In this document: piece after piece, positions 50,868 through 58,998 of the stretch | How positions within the stretch are numbered: position 1 is the stretch's first letter | Layout of the letters: every line of letters begins with the position of its first letter | Assembly: GCF_021044625.1 (NCBI RefSeq) | Contig: NZ_CP087999.1 | Location: forward strand, 4,175,001-4,239,000 | Source: Geomonas sp. RF6 | GTDB taxonomy: Bacteria > Desulfobacterota > Desulfuromonadia > Geobacterales > Geobacteraceae | Direction of reading: 5' to 3' | Length of the DNA: 64,000 nt | Made by a program: the position numbers and the translations under genes | Notes under the pieces: model-generated | What the model was told of the DNA's origin: nothing | Database searches by the model: none | What the model saw: only the letters and a program-made list of their open reading frames with translations

Positions 50868-53800
50868 ATGATACGGAAAAAAGCACCGGCCAGCGCAGGA
50901 ATCCTTAAGGAGAACCGCCAGAGCTGCCGTCAGGCGCACTCCGATGCCGACGCTGACGGTGTCGTCTGCCTCCAGGAAGAGCTGAGGCTCCTGAACGAGG
51001 AACTGCAGGACAAGGTGCAGGCTCTGGACCGGCTGACCAGCGACATGGAGAATGTCCTCTCCAGCTCGCAGATCGCCACCGTATTTCTCGACCGCTCACT
51101 GCGCATCAAACGGTACACCCCCGCCTTCGGCTCCATCTTCAACCTGACCCCGGCTTCCATAGGGGAAGAACTCCCTCTCTTTACCGGCGATCTCGCATGG
51201 GGCGCTCTGGCCCACGATGCCGAGATCGTGCTGCAGACAAGCACCCCCCGCGAACGGGACGTCACCCTTCCGGACGGCCGGCACTTTCTCATGCGCTTCT
51301 TTCCGTATCTCGGCAACGAAGGGGAGGTGGAGGGTGTCGTCATCACCGTCATCGATCTCACCGACCGCAAGCGCACCGAGGACGCCCTGCGCGAGGTCGA
51401 GGCGCGGCAGCGGCTTTTCATCGACCACGCTCCCGCAGCCCTTGCCATGTTCGACCGGAAGATGCGCTACCTCTACGCGAGCAATCGCTGGCTGTCGGAC
51501 TACGGCCTGCAGGGGCGCGACGTGCGGGGGATCTGCCATTACGACCTCTTCCCGGAGCTACCTGAGAGGTGGAAGGAGGCGCACGCCCGCGGCTTTGCCG
51601 GCGAGGTACTCCGCTCCGAGGGGGAGCCGTTCGAGCGGGCGGATGGTGCCGTGCAGTGGGTGCGCTGGGAACTGCGGCCGTGGGAGGACGCTTCAGGCGC
51701 TGTCGGCGGCATCGTTATCTTTGCGGAGGACATCACCGATCTGAAGGAGGCGGAAGAGGCGCTGCGTGCCACCAGCCGAAAGGCGGAGGAGAACCTCGCG
51801 CAGATGCAGGCGATCCTCGACAACCTGACCGAGGGGGTGGTGATAAGCGACCTGCAGGGGAAGCCGTTCCACTGGAATCCCGCTGCTGTCGCGATGCACG
51901 AGTTCCGGGACGAAGAGGAATACGTGCGCACCATGCCCGAGTTCAAGAAGATATTCGAGTTTCTGGACGGCGACCAGGTCGTCCCGAACGAGAAATGGCC
52001 GCTGTGCCGGATCCTCGACGGAGAGGTGCTGCGCGGCCTCGAGTTGCGCCTGCGGCGGCTGGACAGGAAGTGGGAGCGTACCTTCAGCTATCGCGGCAGG
52101 CTCGCCCGGGACGGGGAGGGGAGGCCGCTTCTCGCCGTCATATCCATCATCGATATCACCGAGCGGAGGAAGGACGAGGAGGCGCAGGCGCGGCTCGCGG
52201 CGATCGTGGAGTCGTCGGAGGATGCCATCATCGCCAAGGACCTCCACGGTGTCATCCGCACCTGGAATGCCGGGGCTGAGCGGATGTTCGGTTATCGCCC
52301 GGAGGAGATCATCGGCAGGCCCGTTTCCACCCTCATCCCCACCGAGTTGCAGAGCGAGGAACAGAATATCCTGCGCATCGTAACGGCAGGGGACCGCGTC
52401 CCGCCCTTCGAAACTGTCCGCGTCACGAAGGACGGCACACATTTCTTCGCCTCGGTGACCATCTCCGCCCTGAGAGATGGCGGGGGACGCATCATCGGAG
52501 CCTCCAAGATCGTGCGGAACATCACCGAGAAAAAGGAGGCGGAAGAGGCGCTGCAGCGCAGCAACGTGCGACTGAACCTTCTTGCGGAAAGTGCCGGCGA
52601 GCTCCTGGCGGGGGTGTCACTTCCGGAGGCGCTCACCTCCATCGGCCACCGGGTCATGGATTTTCTCGACTGCCATCTCTTTTTCAGCTACTTCGCTGAC
52701 CGCAAGAGCGAGCGCCTCTATTTGAGCGCCTACGGCGGCATCACCGAGGAGGAGGCGCAACGCGTTGCCTACCTCCCGTACGGCTCGTCCATCTGCAATT
52801 GCGCGGAAGAGGGGGTGTGCTCCGTCGTCGCGGATGACGCCTCCGGCGTCGGGGACCCGCGCCACGAGCTCGCCCGCTCCCACGGCATTGAGGCATTTGC
52901 CTGCCATCCGCTTACGGTACGGGGGCGGGTGCTGGGGACCCTCTCCTTCGGTACGCGCACGAGGAGCCGGTTCAGGGATGAGGAGCTCGCCGTCATGAAG
53001 GCCGTGGCGGGGCAGGTGGCGATAGCGGTCGAGCGGCACCGGACGGAGCAGGCGTTGCGCGACAGCGAGGAGCGACTGCGCCTGGCGTACCAGGCGGCGC
53101 GCATCGGCACCTTCGACTACGACGTGCAAAGCGGGCTCACCCGCTGGTCTCCGGAGATGGAGGCGATGTACGGCGTTGAGCACACCGGGGAGCCGCGGAC
53201 CCTTACCGAGTGGGAGGCGCGCCTGCACCCGGAGGGGAGGGAGGACGCCAAATGCCTCCTGCAGCAGGCCTTCAGCACCACCGAGCCGGTGGAGGGGGAG
53301 TGGCATGTGCTGTGGCCGGACGGAAGCGTCCACTGGCTCTTTGCGCGCTTCCAGGTCTTTCGTGACCCGTCGGGGAAACCGGTGCGCCTCATCGGGGTGA
53401 ACTACGACATCACCGAGAGAAAAGAGGTGGAAGAGGAGCTCAGGCGTGCGAAATCCGAGGCGGAAGAAGGGAAGCAGATCCTCGACGCCCTCATGGAGTA
53501 CATTCCGCTCGGCATCACCATTGCCGATGCTCCAGGGATGCAGGTCCAGCGAGTCAGTCGTTACGGGAGGGAGCTCATCGGACTAGAAAGGGGGATGCTG
53601 GTGGAGGAGTATGTGCGGCGCCTCCAGGCCCTTCTCCCGGACGGGGCGACCCCCCTCCCCCTGGAGCAGCTGCCGATGCGGCGGGCGGTGCTGGGTGGGG
53701 AGACGGTTCGCGACTTCGAGCTCGTGCAGGTTACCCCGCGGGGGGAATCGATGCCGCTCCTTGCCGACGCAGCGCCGATCCGCGACAGCAGCGGCGCCAT

Positions 53801-55262
53801 CACCGGGGGGATCGTGGCGTGGCGGGAGATCCGCGAGCGCAAGCGCCTGGAGGAGACGCTGCGCCGGGCTCATGACGAGCTGGAGCAGCGGGTGCAGGAG
53901 CGGACGGAAGAGCTCGCAGCCGCTGTTACGACGTTGCAGGGGGAGATCCGGGAGCGGCTTGCTGCGGAAGAGAATCTGCGGCGGCTGAACCGGCTCTATG
54001 AGGTGTTGAGCGAGATCGACCAGGCCATCATCCGCGCCTCCGGCTGGCACTCCCTCTTCGAGGACTTCTGCCGCATAGCGGTTCAACACGGCGGCTTCCC
54101 CCTTGCCTGGGTGGGGCTCGTCGACGACGAGCACCGCACCGTGCGCAGGGTCGCTGCGTGCGGCGCGACCGAATACCTGGACGAGATCCACGTAGGGGTC
54201 GGCAGCGAAGCGACCGGCGACGGTCCGATGGCGATCGCGATACGCAACGGAACCTACTACGTCAGCAACGACTTCGAGAATGACCCCCGCACCGCGCCGT
54301 GGCAGGAGGCCGCCAAGGCGCACGGCATCAGGGCCTCCGCGTCTATTGCGCTGAAGGAGGAAGAGCGGGTCGTGGGAGCGCTTACCCTGTATTCCTCCGA
54401 GTTCAACTTTTTCGACGTGCAGCAGGTCACGCTGCTGCGCCAGATGGGGCGGGACCTCTCCTTTGCCCTCGGGAATCTCCTGCGCGAGGCGAGGCGGCGC
54501 GAGGCGGAGGAGGCGCTGCGCGACGAGACGCTGGAGCGTCTGCGCGCGGTGGAGGAGTTGCGTGAGAAGGAGCGGCTCCTGGTGCAGCAAAGCCGCCAGG
54601 CCGCCCTCGGCGAGATGCTCGGAAATATCGCCCACCAGTGGAGGCAGCCTCTCAACTCCCTCGGTCTCATGATCCAGGAGCTCTCCCTCGCCCACGAGTC
54701 GGGGGAATTCAGCAAGGAATACCTGGACAGCTCCATCGACTCCATCATGCAGATCGTCTACCACATGTCGCAGACTATCGACGATTTCCGCACCTTCTTC
54801 AGTCCGGACAAGGAGAAGAACTACTTCAACGTGGCGCAGGCGCTGGAGAAGGTCCTCGGCATCATCGAAGGGAGCTTCAAGAAGTACGGGATCAACGTCG
54901 AGGTTTCTGCTACAGCAGACCCGGTGATTTTCGGCTTTCCGAACGAGTACTCCCAGGTACTTCTGAACATTTTGCTGAATGCCCGGGACGCCTTCATGGA
55001 GCGGCAGATCGCGGACCCCAAAGTCACCATCGGGATATACCAGGAGCGTGGCAAGTCAGTCCTATCGATCAGGGATAATGCTGGGGGAATCCCCGAGACG
55101 ATACTGCACAAGATATTCGACCCCTACTTCACCACGAAGGGGCCGGACAAGGGGACCGGCGTCGGTCTCTACATGTCGAAGACGATCATCGAAAAGAACA
55201 TGCACGGCACCCTCACCGCACGAAACACCGGCGAGGGCGCCGAATTTTTCATCGAGGTGTGA
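50868..55262 (+). CDS. Large sensor histidine kinase with six PAS-type and two GAF domains
   Basis: 1464 residues, soluble. A short coiled coil and PAS_10-type domain come first ('VLSSSQIATVFLDRSLRIKR', as in CheB/CheR-PAS fusions), then PAS at about 160-275, 295-425 and 440-560, GAF at about 565-730 with a Cys group (643, 645, 651), PAS at about 735-855 and 865-990, a coiled coil, a second GAF at about 1050-1190, and a kinase core with 'NIAHQWRQPLNSLGLMI' (His 1256) and 'DKGTGVGLYMSKTIIEKN'. The core is a close relative of the kinases at 10879 and 15451. GAGG lies before ATG 50868; GTG 50841 is an alternative. No response regulator is adjacent. It overlaps the convergent recQ-like gene by 14 bases. 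Confidence 0.92.
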   Translation: MIRKKAPASAGILKENRQSCRQAHSDADADGVVCLQEELRLLNEELQDKVQALDRLTSDMENVLSSSQIATVFLDRSLRIKRYTPAFGSIFNLTPASIGEELPLFTGDLAWGALAHDAEIVLQTSTPRERDVTLPDGRHFLMRFFPYLGNEGEVEGVVITVIDLTDRKRTEDALREVEARQRLFIDHAPAALAMFDRKMRYLYASNRWLSDYGLQGRDVRGICHYDLFPELPERWKEAHARGFAGEVLRSEGEPFERADGAVQWVRWELRPWEDASGAVGGIVIFAEDITDLKEAEEALRATSRKAEENLAQMQAILDNLTEGVVISDLQGKPFHWNPAAVAMHEFRDEEEYVRTMPEFKKIFEFLDGDQVVPNEKWPLCRILDGEVLRGLELRLRRLDRKWERTFSYRGRLARDGEGRPLLAVISIIDITERRKDEEAQARLAAIVESSEDAIIAKDLHGVIRTWNAGAERMFGYRPEEIIGRPVSTLIPTELQSEEQNILRIVTAGDRVPPFETVRVTKDGTHFFASVTISALRDGGGRIIGASKIVRNITEKKEAEEALQRSNVRLNLLAESAGELLAGVSLPEALTSIGHRVMDFLDCHLFFSYFADRKSERLYLSAYGGITEEEAQRVAYLPYGSSICNCAEEGVCSVVADDASGVGDPRHELARSHGIEAFACHPLTVRGRVLGTLSFGTRTRSRFRDEELAVMKAVAGQVAIAVERHRTEQALRDSEERLRLAYQAARIGTFDYDVQSGLTRWSPEMEAMYGVEHTGEPRTLTEWEARLHPEGREDAKCLLQQAFSTTEPVEGEWHVLWPDGSVHWLFARFQVFRDPSGKPVRLIGVNYDITERKEVEEELRRAKSEAEEGKQILDALMEYIPLGITIADAPGMQVQRVSRYGRELIGLERGMLVEEYVRRLQALLPDGATPLPLEQLPMRRAVLGGETVRDFELVQVTPRGESMPLLADAAPIRDSSGAITGGIVAWREIRERKRLEETLRRAHDELEQRVQERTEELAAAVTTLQGEIRERLAAEENLRRLNRLYEVLSEIDQAIIRASGWHSLFEDFCRIAVQHGGFPLAWVGLVDDEHRTVRRVAACGATEYLDEIHVGVGSEATGDGPMAIAIRNGTYYVSNDFENDPRTAPWQEAAKAHGIRASASIALKEEERVVGALTLYSSEFNFFDVQQVTLLRQMGRDLSFALGNLLREARRREAEEALRDETLERLRAVEELREKERLLVQQSRQAALGEMLGNIAHQWRQPLNSLGLMIQELSLAHESGEFSKEYLDSSIDSIMQIVYHMSQTIDDFRTFFSPDKEKNYFNVAQALEKVLGIIEGSFKKYGINVEVSATADPVIFGFPNEYSQVLLNILLNARDAFMERQIADPKVTIGIYQERGKSVLSIRDNAGGIPETILHKIFDPYFTTKGPDKGTGVGLYMSKTIIEKNMHGTLTARNTGEGAEFFIEV

Positions 55263-56910
55263 CAGGGGAGGGTGCCGGCTTTACGTAGGAAGAGCGCACC
55301 CTGCGTGTGCCCCCGTCCCAAAACGCAACAGTGAGATTCTCTCCTTCCACCTTTTCCACCTTTCCCTTCCCGAACTGGCGGTGCGCGACCTCGTCCCCCT
55401 CATGCCACTGGCTCCTTTCCGGCTCCCGCACGCTCTTTGCCCCGACCTCGGCTCGGCGCACCTGCGGCAGCCTCCGGGCGGCCCGGTCCCTGCAGTTGTC
55501 GCAGTGCTCGCAGCAATCGCTGGTGAGCTCTTCGTTGAAGTAGCGGCTTATGAAGATGGTGCGGCACATGGTCCCTTCGGCGTAGTCCATCATGGTGCGC
55601 AACTTCTTTCTGTCGCTCATGTGACGCTCTTCGTAGGCGGCGAGATAGCTGTCGAAATCGTCGGTTGAGGCGAAATCGCGGAGTTTGTGGATGCCGCGCC
55701 TCGAGCGGGAGACGATCCCGGCGCTCTCCAGCTGCGCCACCAGGACGCGAGCCCGCCGCTCTCCTGTCCCTGCCGCCGCAGCGAGGGTCTTGAGGGGGGC
55801 AGGGTCGGCGCCCACCAGCCGGTAGAATTTCAGCGACTCCTCCCTTTTCGGATATTTCCCCCCCAGGAAATACGCCTGGATCCTGCGGTCCTCCAGCCGG
55901 TAGAGGAGGATCGCCCGCGCCCGGTTCCCGTCTCTTCCTGCACGCCCCGCTTCCTGGTAATAGCTCTCCAGCGAGTTGGTGAAGTTGTAATGGATGACGA
56001 AACGGATGTCCTCCTTGTCCACCCCGAGCCCGAAGGCATTGGTCGCCACGATGACCTGGTACTCCCCGTCCATGAAGGCGCGCTGCGTCTCCTCCCTCTC
56101 TTTGGTCGGCATCTTTCCGTGGTACCTGGCGACGTTGAAGCCGTTCGTCTTCAGCGTCTCGTACAGCTCGTCCGCGAGCTTCACGGTGGCGACGTAGATG
56201 ATCCCCGATCCCGTCTCGGAGCGCAGGATCTCGGAGAGCTGCTGCGCCTTCTCGGTGGAATTCACGGTGCGCCGCACCTCCCAGAAGAGATTGGCGCGGT
56301 CGACGCCGGTACTCACAATCAGAGGATTGTCCATCCCCAGGTGAGTGACGATATCGTTTGCCACATCGGGTGTGGCCGTCGCGGTGACAGCGAGAATCGG
56401 AGGGCGTCCCAGTTGCCGGAGTGCGTCCCGGAGCGCCAGGTAGGAAGGGCGGAAATCGTGCCCCCACTGCGAGATGCAATGAGCCTCGTCGACCACGAAG
56501 AGGGAAACGCCGTGGCTTGCCAGGACCTCCAGGTATTTAGGGTTTTCCAGCCTCTCCGGAGTCACGTAGATGATGGTCTGCTCCCCCTGGGAGATCTCTT
56601 CGACTGTTTCGCGCGTCTCCGATGCGGTGAGGGTGGAGTCGAGGCGCGCGACTTCCACATCCGCCTCCTCGAGCTTTTCCTGCTGATCCTGCATAAGTGA
56701 GATGAGGGGGGAGACGACGAGGGTCGGCTTCGGGAGGAAAAGGCTGGGGAGCTGGTAGCAGAGCGACTTGCCGGCACCTGTCGGAAGAAGGCCGAGGGTA
56801 TCCCTTCCTGACATGACCGCGTTCAGTATTTCTGCCTGCCCGGGGCGAAACTCGGTGACTCCGAAGCGCTCCCGCGCCTCGCGCTTCAACTCTTCCTTGT
56901 TGTATGGCAT
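55249..56910 (-). CDS. RecQ-family ATP-dependent DNA helicase
   Basis: 553 residues. Superfamily 2 helicase: 'FRPGQAEILNAVMSGRDTLG', Walker A 'LPTGAGKSLCYQLPS', DEAH box in 'FVVDEAHCISQWGHDFRPSY', motif IV-VI 'YVATVKLADELYE', 'VATNAFGLGVDKEDIRFVIH' and 'QEAGRAGRDGN'. The zinc-binding region has Cys in 'SDCCEHCDNCRDRA'. The usual HRDC domain is missing; instead the last 60 residues form a Tudor-like tail ('GDEVAHRQFGKGKVEKVEGE') as at the end of UvrD/PcrA. ATG 56910 gives the usual family start; the extra upstream codons pass through a REP. Role in recombination repair is inferred from family. The gene is single. Confidence 0.93.
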   Translation of the reverse strand: MPYNKEELKREARERFGVTEFRPGQAEILNAVMSGRDTLGLLPTGAGKSLCYQLPSLFLPKPTLVVSPLISLMQDQQEKLEEADVEVARLDSTLTASETRETVEEISQGEQTIIYVTPERLENPKYLEVLASHGVSLFVVDEAHCISQWGHDFRPSYLALRDALRQLGRPPILAVTATATPDVANDIVTHLGMDNPLIVSTGVDRANLFWEVRRTVNSTEKAQQLSEILRSETGSGIIYVATVKLADELYETLKTNGFNVARYHGKMPTKEREETQRAFMDGEYQVIVATNAFGLGVDKEDIRFVIHYNFTNSLESYYQEAGRAGRDGNRARAILLYRLEDRRIQAYFLGGKYPKREESLKFYRLVGADPAPLKTLAAAAGTGERRARVLVAQLESAGIVSRSRRGIHKLRDFASTDDFDSYLAAYEERHMSDRKKLRTMMDYAEGTMCRTIFISRYFNEELTSDCCEHCDNCRDRAARRLPQVRRAEVGAKSVREPERSQWHEGDEVAHRQFGKGKVEKVEGENLTVAFWDGGTRRVRSSYVKPAPSPVTPR

Positions 56911-56939
56911 GGGAAATAGGCCCTTTAGATGAAATAGGT

Positions 56940-56969
56940 GAGTCGGGATAGCCGCAGGCGCTCCCGGCA
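56940..56969. repeat. Diverged REP element
   Basis: AGTCGGGATAGCCGCAGGCG then CTCCCGGCA: the REP pattern with several changes, including loss of the GTAGGC foot. Lies just upstream of the recQ-like start. Confidence 0.55.
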
Positions 56970-57102
56970 CTCGGGGATCGCGCGTGTGCCGCAAACGGCA
57001 GCGGGATCGGGGTGGATCGTACACTTCTCATAGCATATAACTGCTGAAAAAATAGGGCAATCGTGTTGGGGAGGGGTATGGCGGAAGGGTCAAAAGGTGA
57101 AG

Positions 57103-57198
57103 CGCAAAGACGCAAAGGTCGCCAGGGGGGAAAAGTCAAAGGAGAATTCTGACTTCATTCTCTCTTACCGATTTCCTGGCGGTCTTTGCGTCTTTGCG
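57103..57198. repeat. MITE-like inverted repeat of 96 bases
   Basis: Arms of 24 bases, CGCAAAGACGCAAAGG... at 57103-57126 and ...CTTTGCGTCTTTGCG at 57175-57198, match at 22 of 24 positions when folded. The centre of 48 bases is A+T-richer and noncoding. It fills the 217-base gap after the recQ-like gene start region. Confidence 0.75.
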
Positions 57199-57242
57199 GG
57201 TTGAGGAGCTGCGGGTTATCGGTCGGGCTCAGGAGAAGGGGG

Positions 57243-57464
57243 CTACGCTGCCTCGCCTGCTTCTCTTGAAGCCATCGTTTTGATCATCTCTTTGAATGAA
57301 GCAATGGCGGCGGCCTCTTCGGCCGTGGCGTGACCGATGAGTTTCACCGGGACGCAGATGTCGCCAAAGGTTACGGCGAGAAAGCTTTCCTCCAGCCTCT
57401 TGTAAAGGGTCACCATGCCGTCTTCGTCATCAACCTTGAAAATATCTGGAGCTGCCTGGTACAT
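57243..57464 (-). CDS. Small conserved-looking protein of unknown function
   Basis: 73 residues: MYQAAPDIFKVDDEDG then 'MVTLYKRLEESFLAVTFGDI', ending in an Ala/Glu-rich helix. AGGGAGGGG lies before the ATG, a strong ribosome site, and the reading has normal amino-acid composition, so I take it as a real gene. Alternating hydrophobic residues suggest three or four beta strands and one helix. No motif is recognised, and the gene is not part of an operon. Confidence 0.62.
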   Translation of the reverse strand: MYQAAPDIFKVDDEDGMVTLYKRLEESFLAVTFGDICVPVKLIGHATAEEAAAIASFKEMIKTMASREAGEAA

Positions 57465-57592
57465 CCATCCCCTCCCTTTGAGGTCATCCCGTAGTGACGG
57501 ATGCGCCTCGTTTTGCGAAAGTGTTTTGTAGACGTATCGGCGGATTTCGCAGCGACTAAACGGTTATTTTGTGAGGAATTTTTGGTAACTGT

Positions 57593-58160
57593 ATGTGGCG
57601 GCTGCGCCGCCATCGCAGGCAGGGATGCCTGCGCTCCAGCGTGAATGGCGCCAGCGGCGGCGAGGTGAGAGGTCTTACTCCGTTGCACCTTTCGAAGCAG
57701 CGGCCTTCAGCAGAAAGGGTGGCGCGGCGCTGGAGGACAGGCATATTCTCCGTCCTGGAGGCGCAGCCGCCACAATGTACGCGGCATGTGGCGGCTGCGC
57801 CGCCATCGCAGGCAGGGATGCCTGCGCTCCAGCGTGAACGGCGCCAGTGGCTGAGAGGTGAGAGGTCTTACTTTGTTGTACCTTTCGAAGCAGCGGACTC
57901 AAGCAGAAAGGGTGGCGCAGCGCTGGAGGATAGGCATCCTGCCTGTCCTGGCGGCGCAGGCGCCACAATGTACGCGACATGTGGCGGCTGCGCCGCCATC
58001 GCAGGCAGGGATGCCTGCGCTCCAGCGTGAATGGCGCTAGCGGCGGCGAGGTGAGAGGTCTTACCTCCGTTGCACCTTTCGAAGTAGCGGCCTTCAGCAG
58101 AAAGGGCGGCGCCGCGCTGGAGGATAGGCATCTTGCCTGTCCTGGCGGCGCAGCCGCCAT
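57593..58160. repeat. Three tandem 193-bp palindromic units (family B)
   Basis: Units begin with ATGTGGCGGCTGCGCCGCCA at 57593, 57786 and 57979, a period of exactly 193 bases. Each holds several hairpins: GGCGGC-TGC-GCCGCC, GCAGGC-AGGGAT-GCCTGC, and a longer foldback near the end. The third unit ends next to the transposase gene. Units differ at scattered positions and do not carry spacers of the CRISPR kind. Confidence 0.88.
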
Positions 58161-58169
58161 AGAAGCCGA

Positions 58170-58742
58170 CTACCGAGTCTCGGAAAATGCGCTGCTGAAC
58201 GGCCACTGGTGCGGCTCCTCGCACAGAGCTGCTTTAACAGGATTGTTTTCAATGTAGCGAATAGCAGCTATGAAATCCCGTGGATCCTGGATCGCTCGGT
58301 CAAAATACTCCTCTTGCCAAAAACGCCCTCGGCGCAGCAGACCTTTGTTGGCCTCTCGCGCGGAATAGGATTTCCAGCTGTGGAGAATCTTGTCGAGGGT
58401 CCATTCTTCAGCTGGAGTAAAGAGAACATGGACATGATTGGGCATGATGACCCAAGCGTGTAACCTGTAGCGATCTCCGTCGAAGAATACGAGGGCATTT
58501 TGCACTATGGACGCAACCGTCGGTATGGACAGCCAGGCCGCTCCGTAACCTTTGTCGAGAATCCGGTTCATGCGTTTGATCTCTTCGATGCTGCGGGTGG
58601 GGGACGGGCGTGACTGGATCTCGCCGAGGAGATGGCGTGGCAGAGAGTCGGCCAGGCGGAAGGTTACTCCTTGCGGGCGGCTGCCGCCTTCAAAATGGGG
58701 CAGGCAGCGTCTGTGCCAGTATGGTTCTTTGGGAATGTGCAT
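58170..58742 (-). CDS. rayT: REP-associated tyrosine transposase (RayT, Y1 HUH family)
   Basis: 190 residues. Single-domain Y1 transposase related to IS200/IS605 TnpA but not flanked by IS ends: HUH motif in 'VIMPNHVHVLFTPAEEW', catalytic Tyr in 'RFWQEEYFDRAIQD', and the RayT-typical end 'RYIENNPVKAALCEEPHQWP'. The N-terminus starts HIPKEPYWHRR. Such proteins cut and join single-stranded DNA at REP hairpins in E. coli. It is flanked on one side by three 193-bp units and on the other by a fragment of the same unit at 58820. All catalytic residues appear intact. Confidence 0.92.
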   Translation of the reverse strand: MHIPKEPYWHRRCLPHFEGGSRPQGVTFRLADSLPRHLLGEIQSRPSPTRSIEEIKRMNRILDKGYGAAWLSIPTVASIVQNALVFFDGDRYRLHAWVIMPNHVHVLFTPAEEWTLDKILHSWKSYSAREANKGLLRRGRFWQEEYFDRAIQDPRDFIAAIRYIENNPVKAALCEEPHQWPFSSAFSETR

Positions 58743-58819
58743 AATGCATCTCCCCTTAATTCGTGCACCTTTCTACATCTTCGCGTATGTCTGGCAGAAG
58801 GCAAGGTGAGCTGAGGGAG

Positions 58820-58883
58820 TTGTGGCGGCTGCGCCGCCATCGCAGGCAGGGATGCCTGCGCTCCAGCGTGAATGGCGCCAGCG
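58820..58883. repeat. Partial family B unit on the far side of the transposase gene
   Basis: TGTGGCGGCTGCGCCGCCAT through GCTCCAGCGTGAATGGCGCC is nearly identical to the first 62 bases of the 193-bp units, in the same orientation, and then stops. Together with the array at 57593 it brackets the transposase gene. Confidence 0.88.
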
Positions 58884-58943
58884 GTACGTAGGGGAGCGTG
58901 CCCCTTCGTGGAACTTTTCGGAGGTGCGAGCGCCCCGAAACGC

Positions 58944-58977
58944 AAAAAGCCCTCTTCCTTTCGGAAGAGGGCTTTTT
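58944..58977. terminator. Bidirectional terminator, end of nuo operon
   Basis: AAAAAGCCCTCTTCC / GGAAGAGGGCTTTTT is a perfect 15-bp stem with a 4-base loop; the outer A and T runs serve as U tracts on either strand. It lies 21 bases after the nuoN stop. Confidence 0.92.
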
Positions 58978-58998
58978 CGTGAACCGTGGTCTGCTGCC

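Noticed and set aside
57593-58160. CRISPR array
   Set aside because: Direct repeats are 193 bases with no unique spacers, are made of internal palindromes, and no cas gene is near; better explained as tandem REP-like units.
58170-58742. IS200/IS605 insertion sequence
   Set aside because: No TnpB gene and no typical left/right ends; the protein has the RayT-type C-terminus and lies among palindromic repeats.
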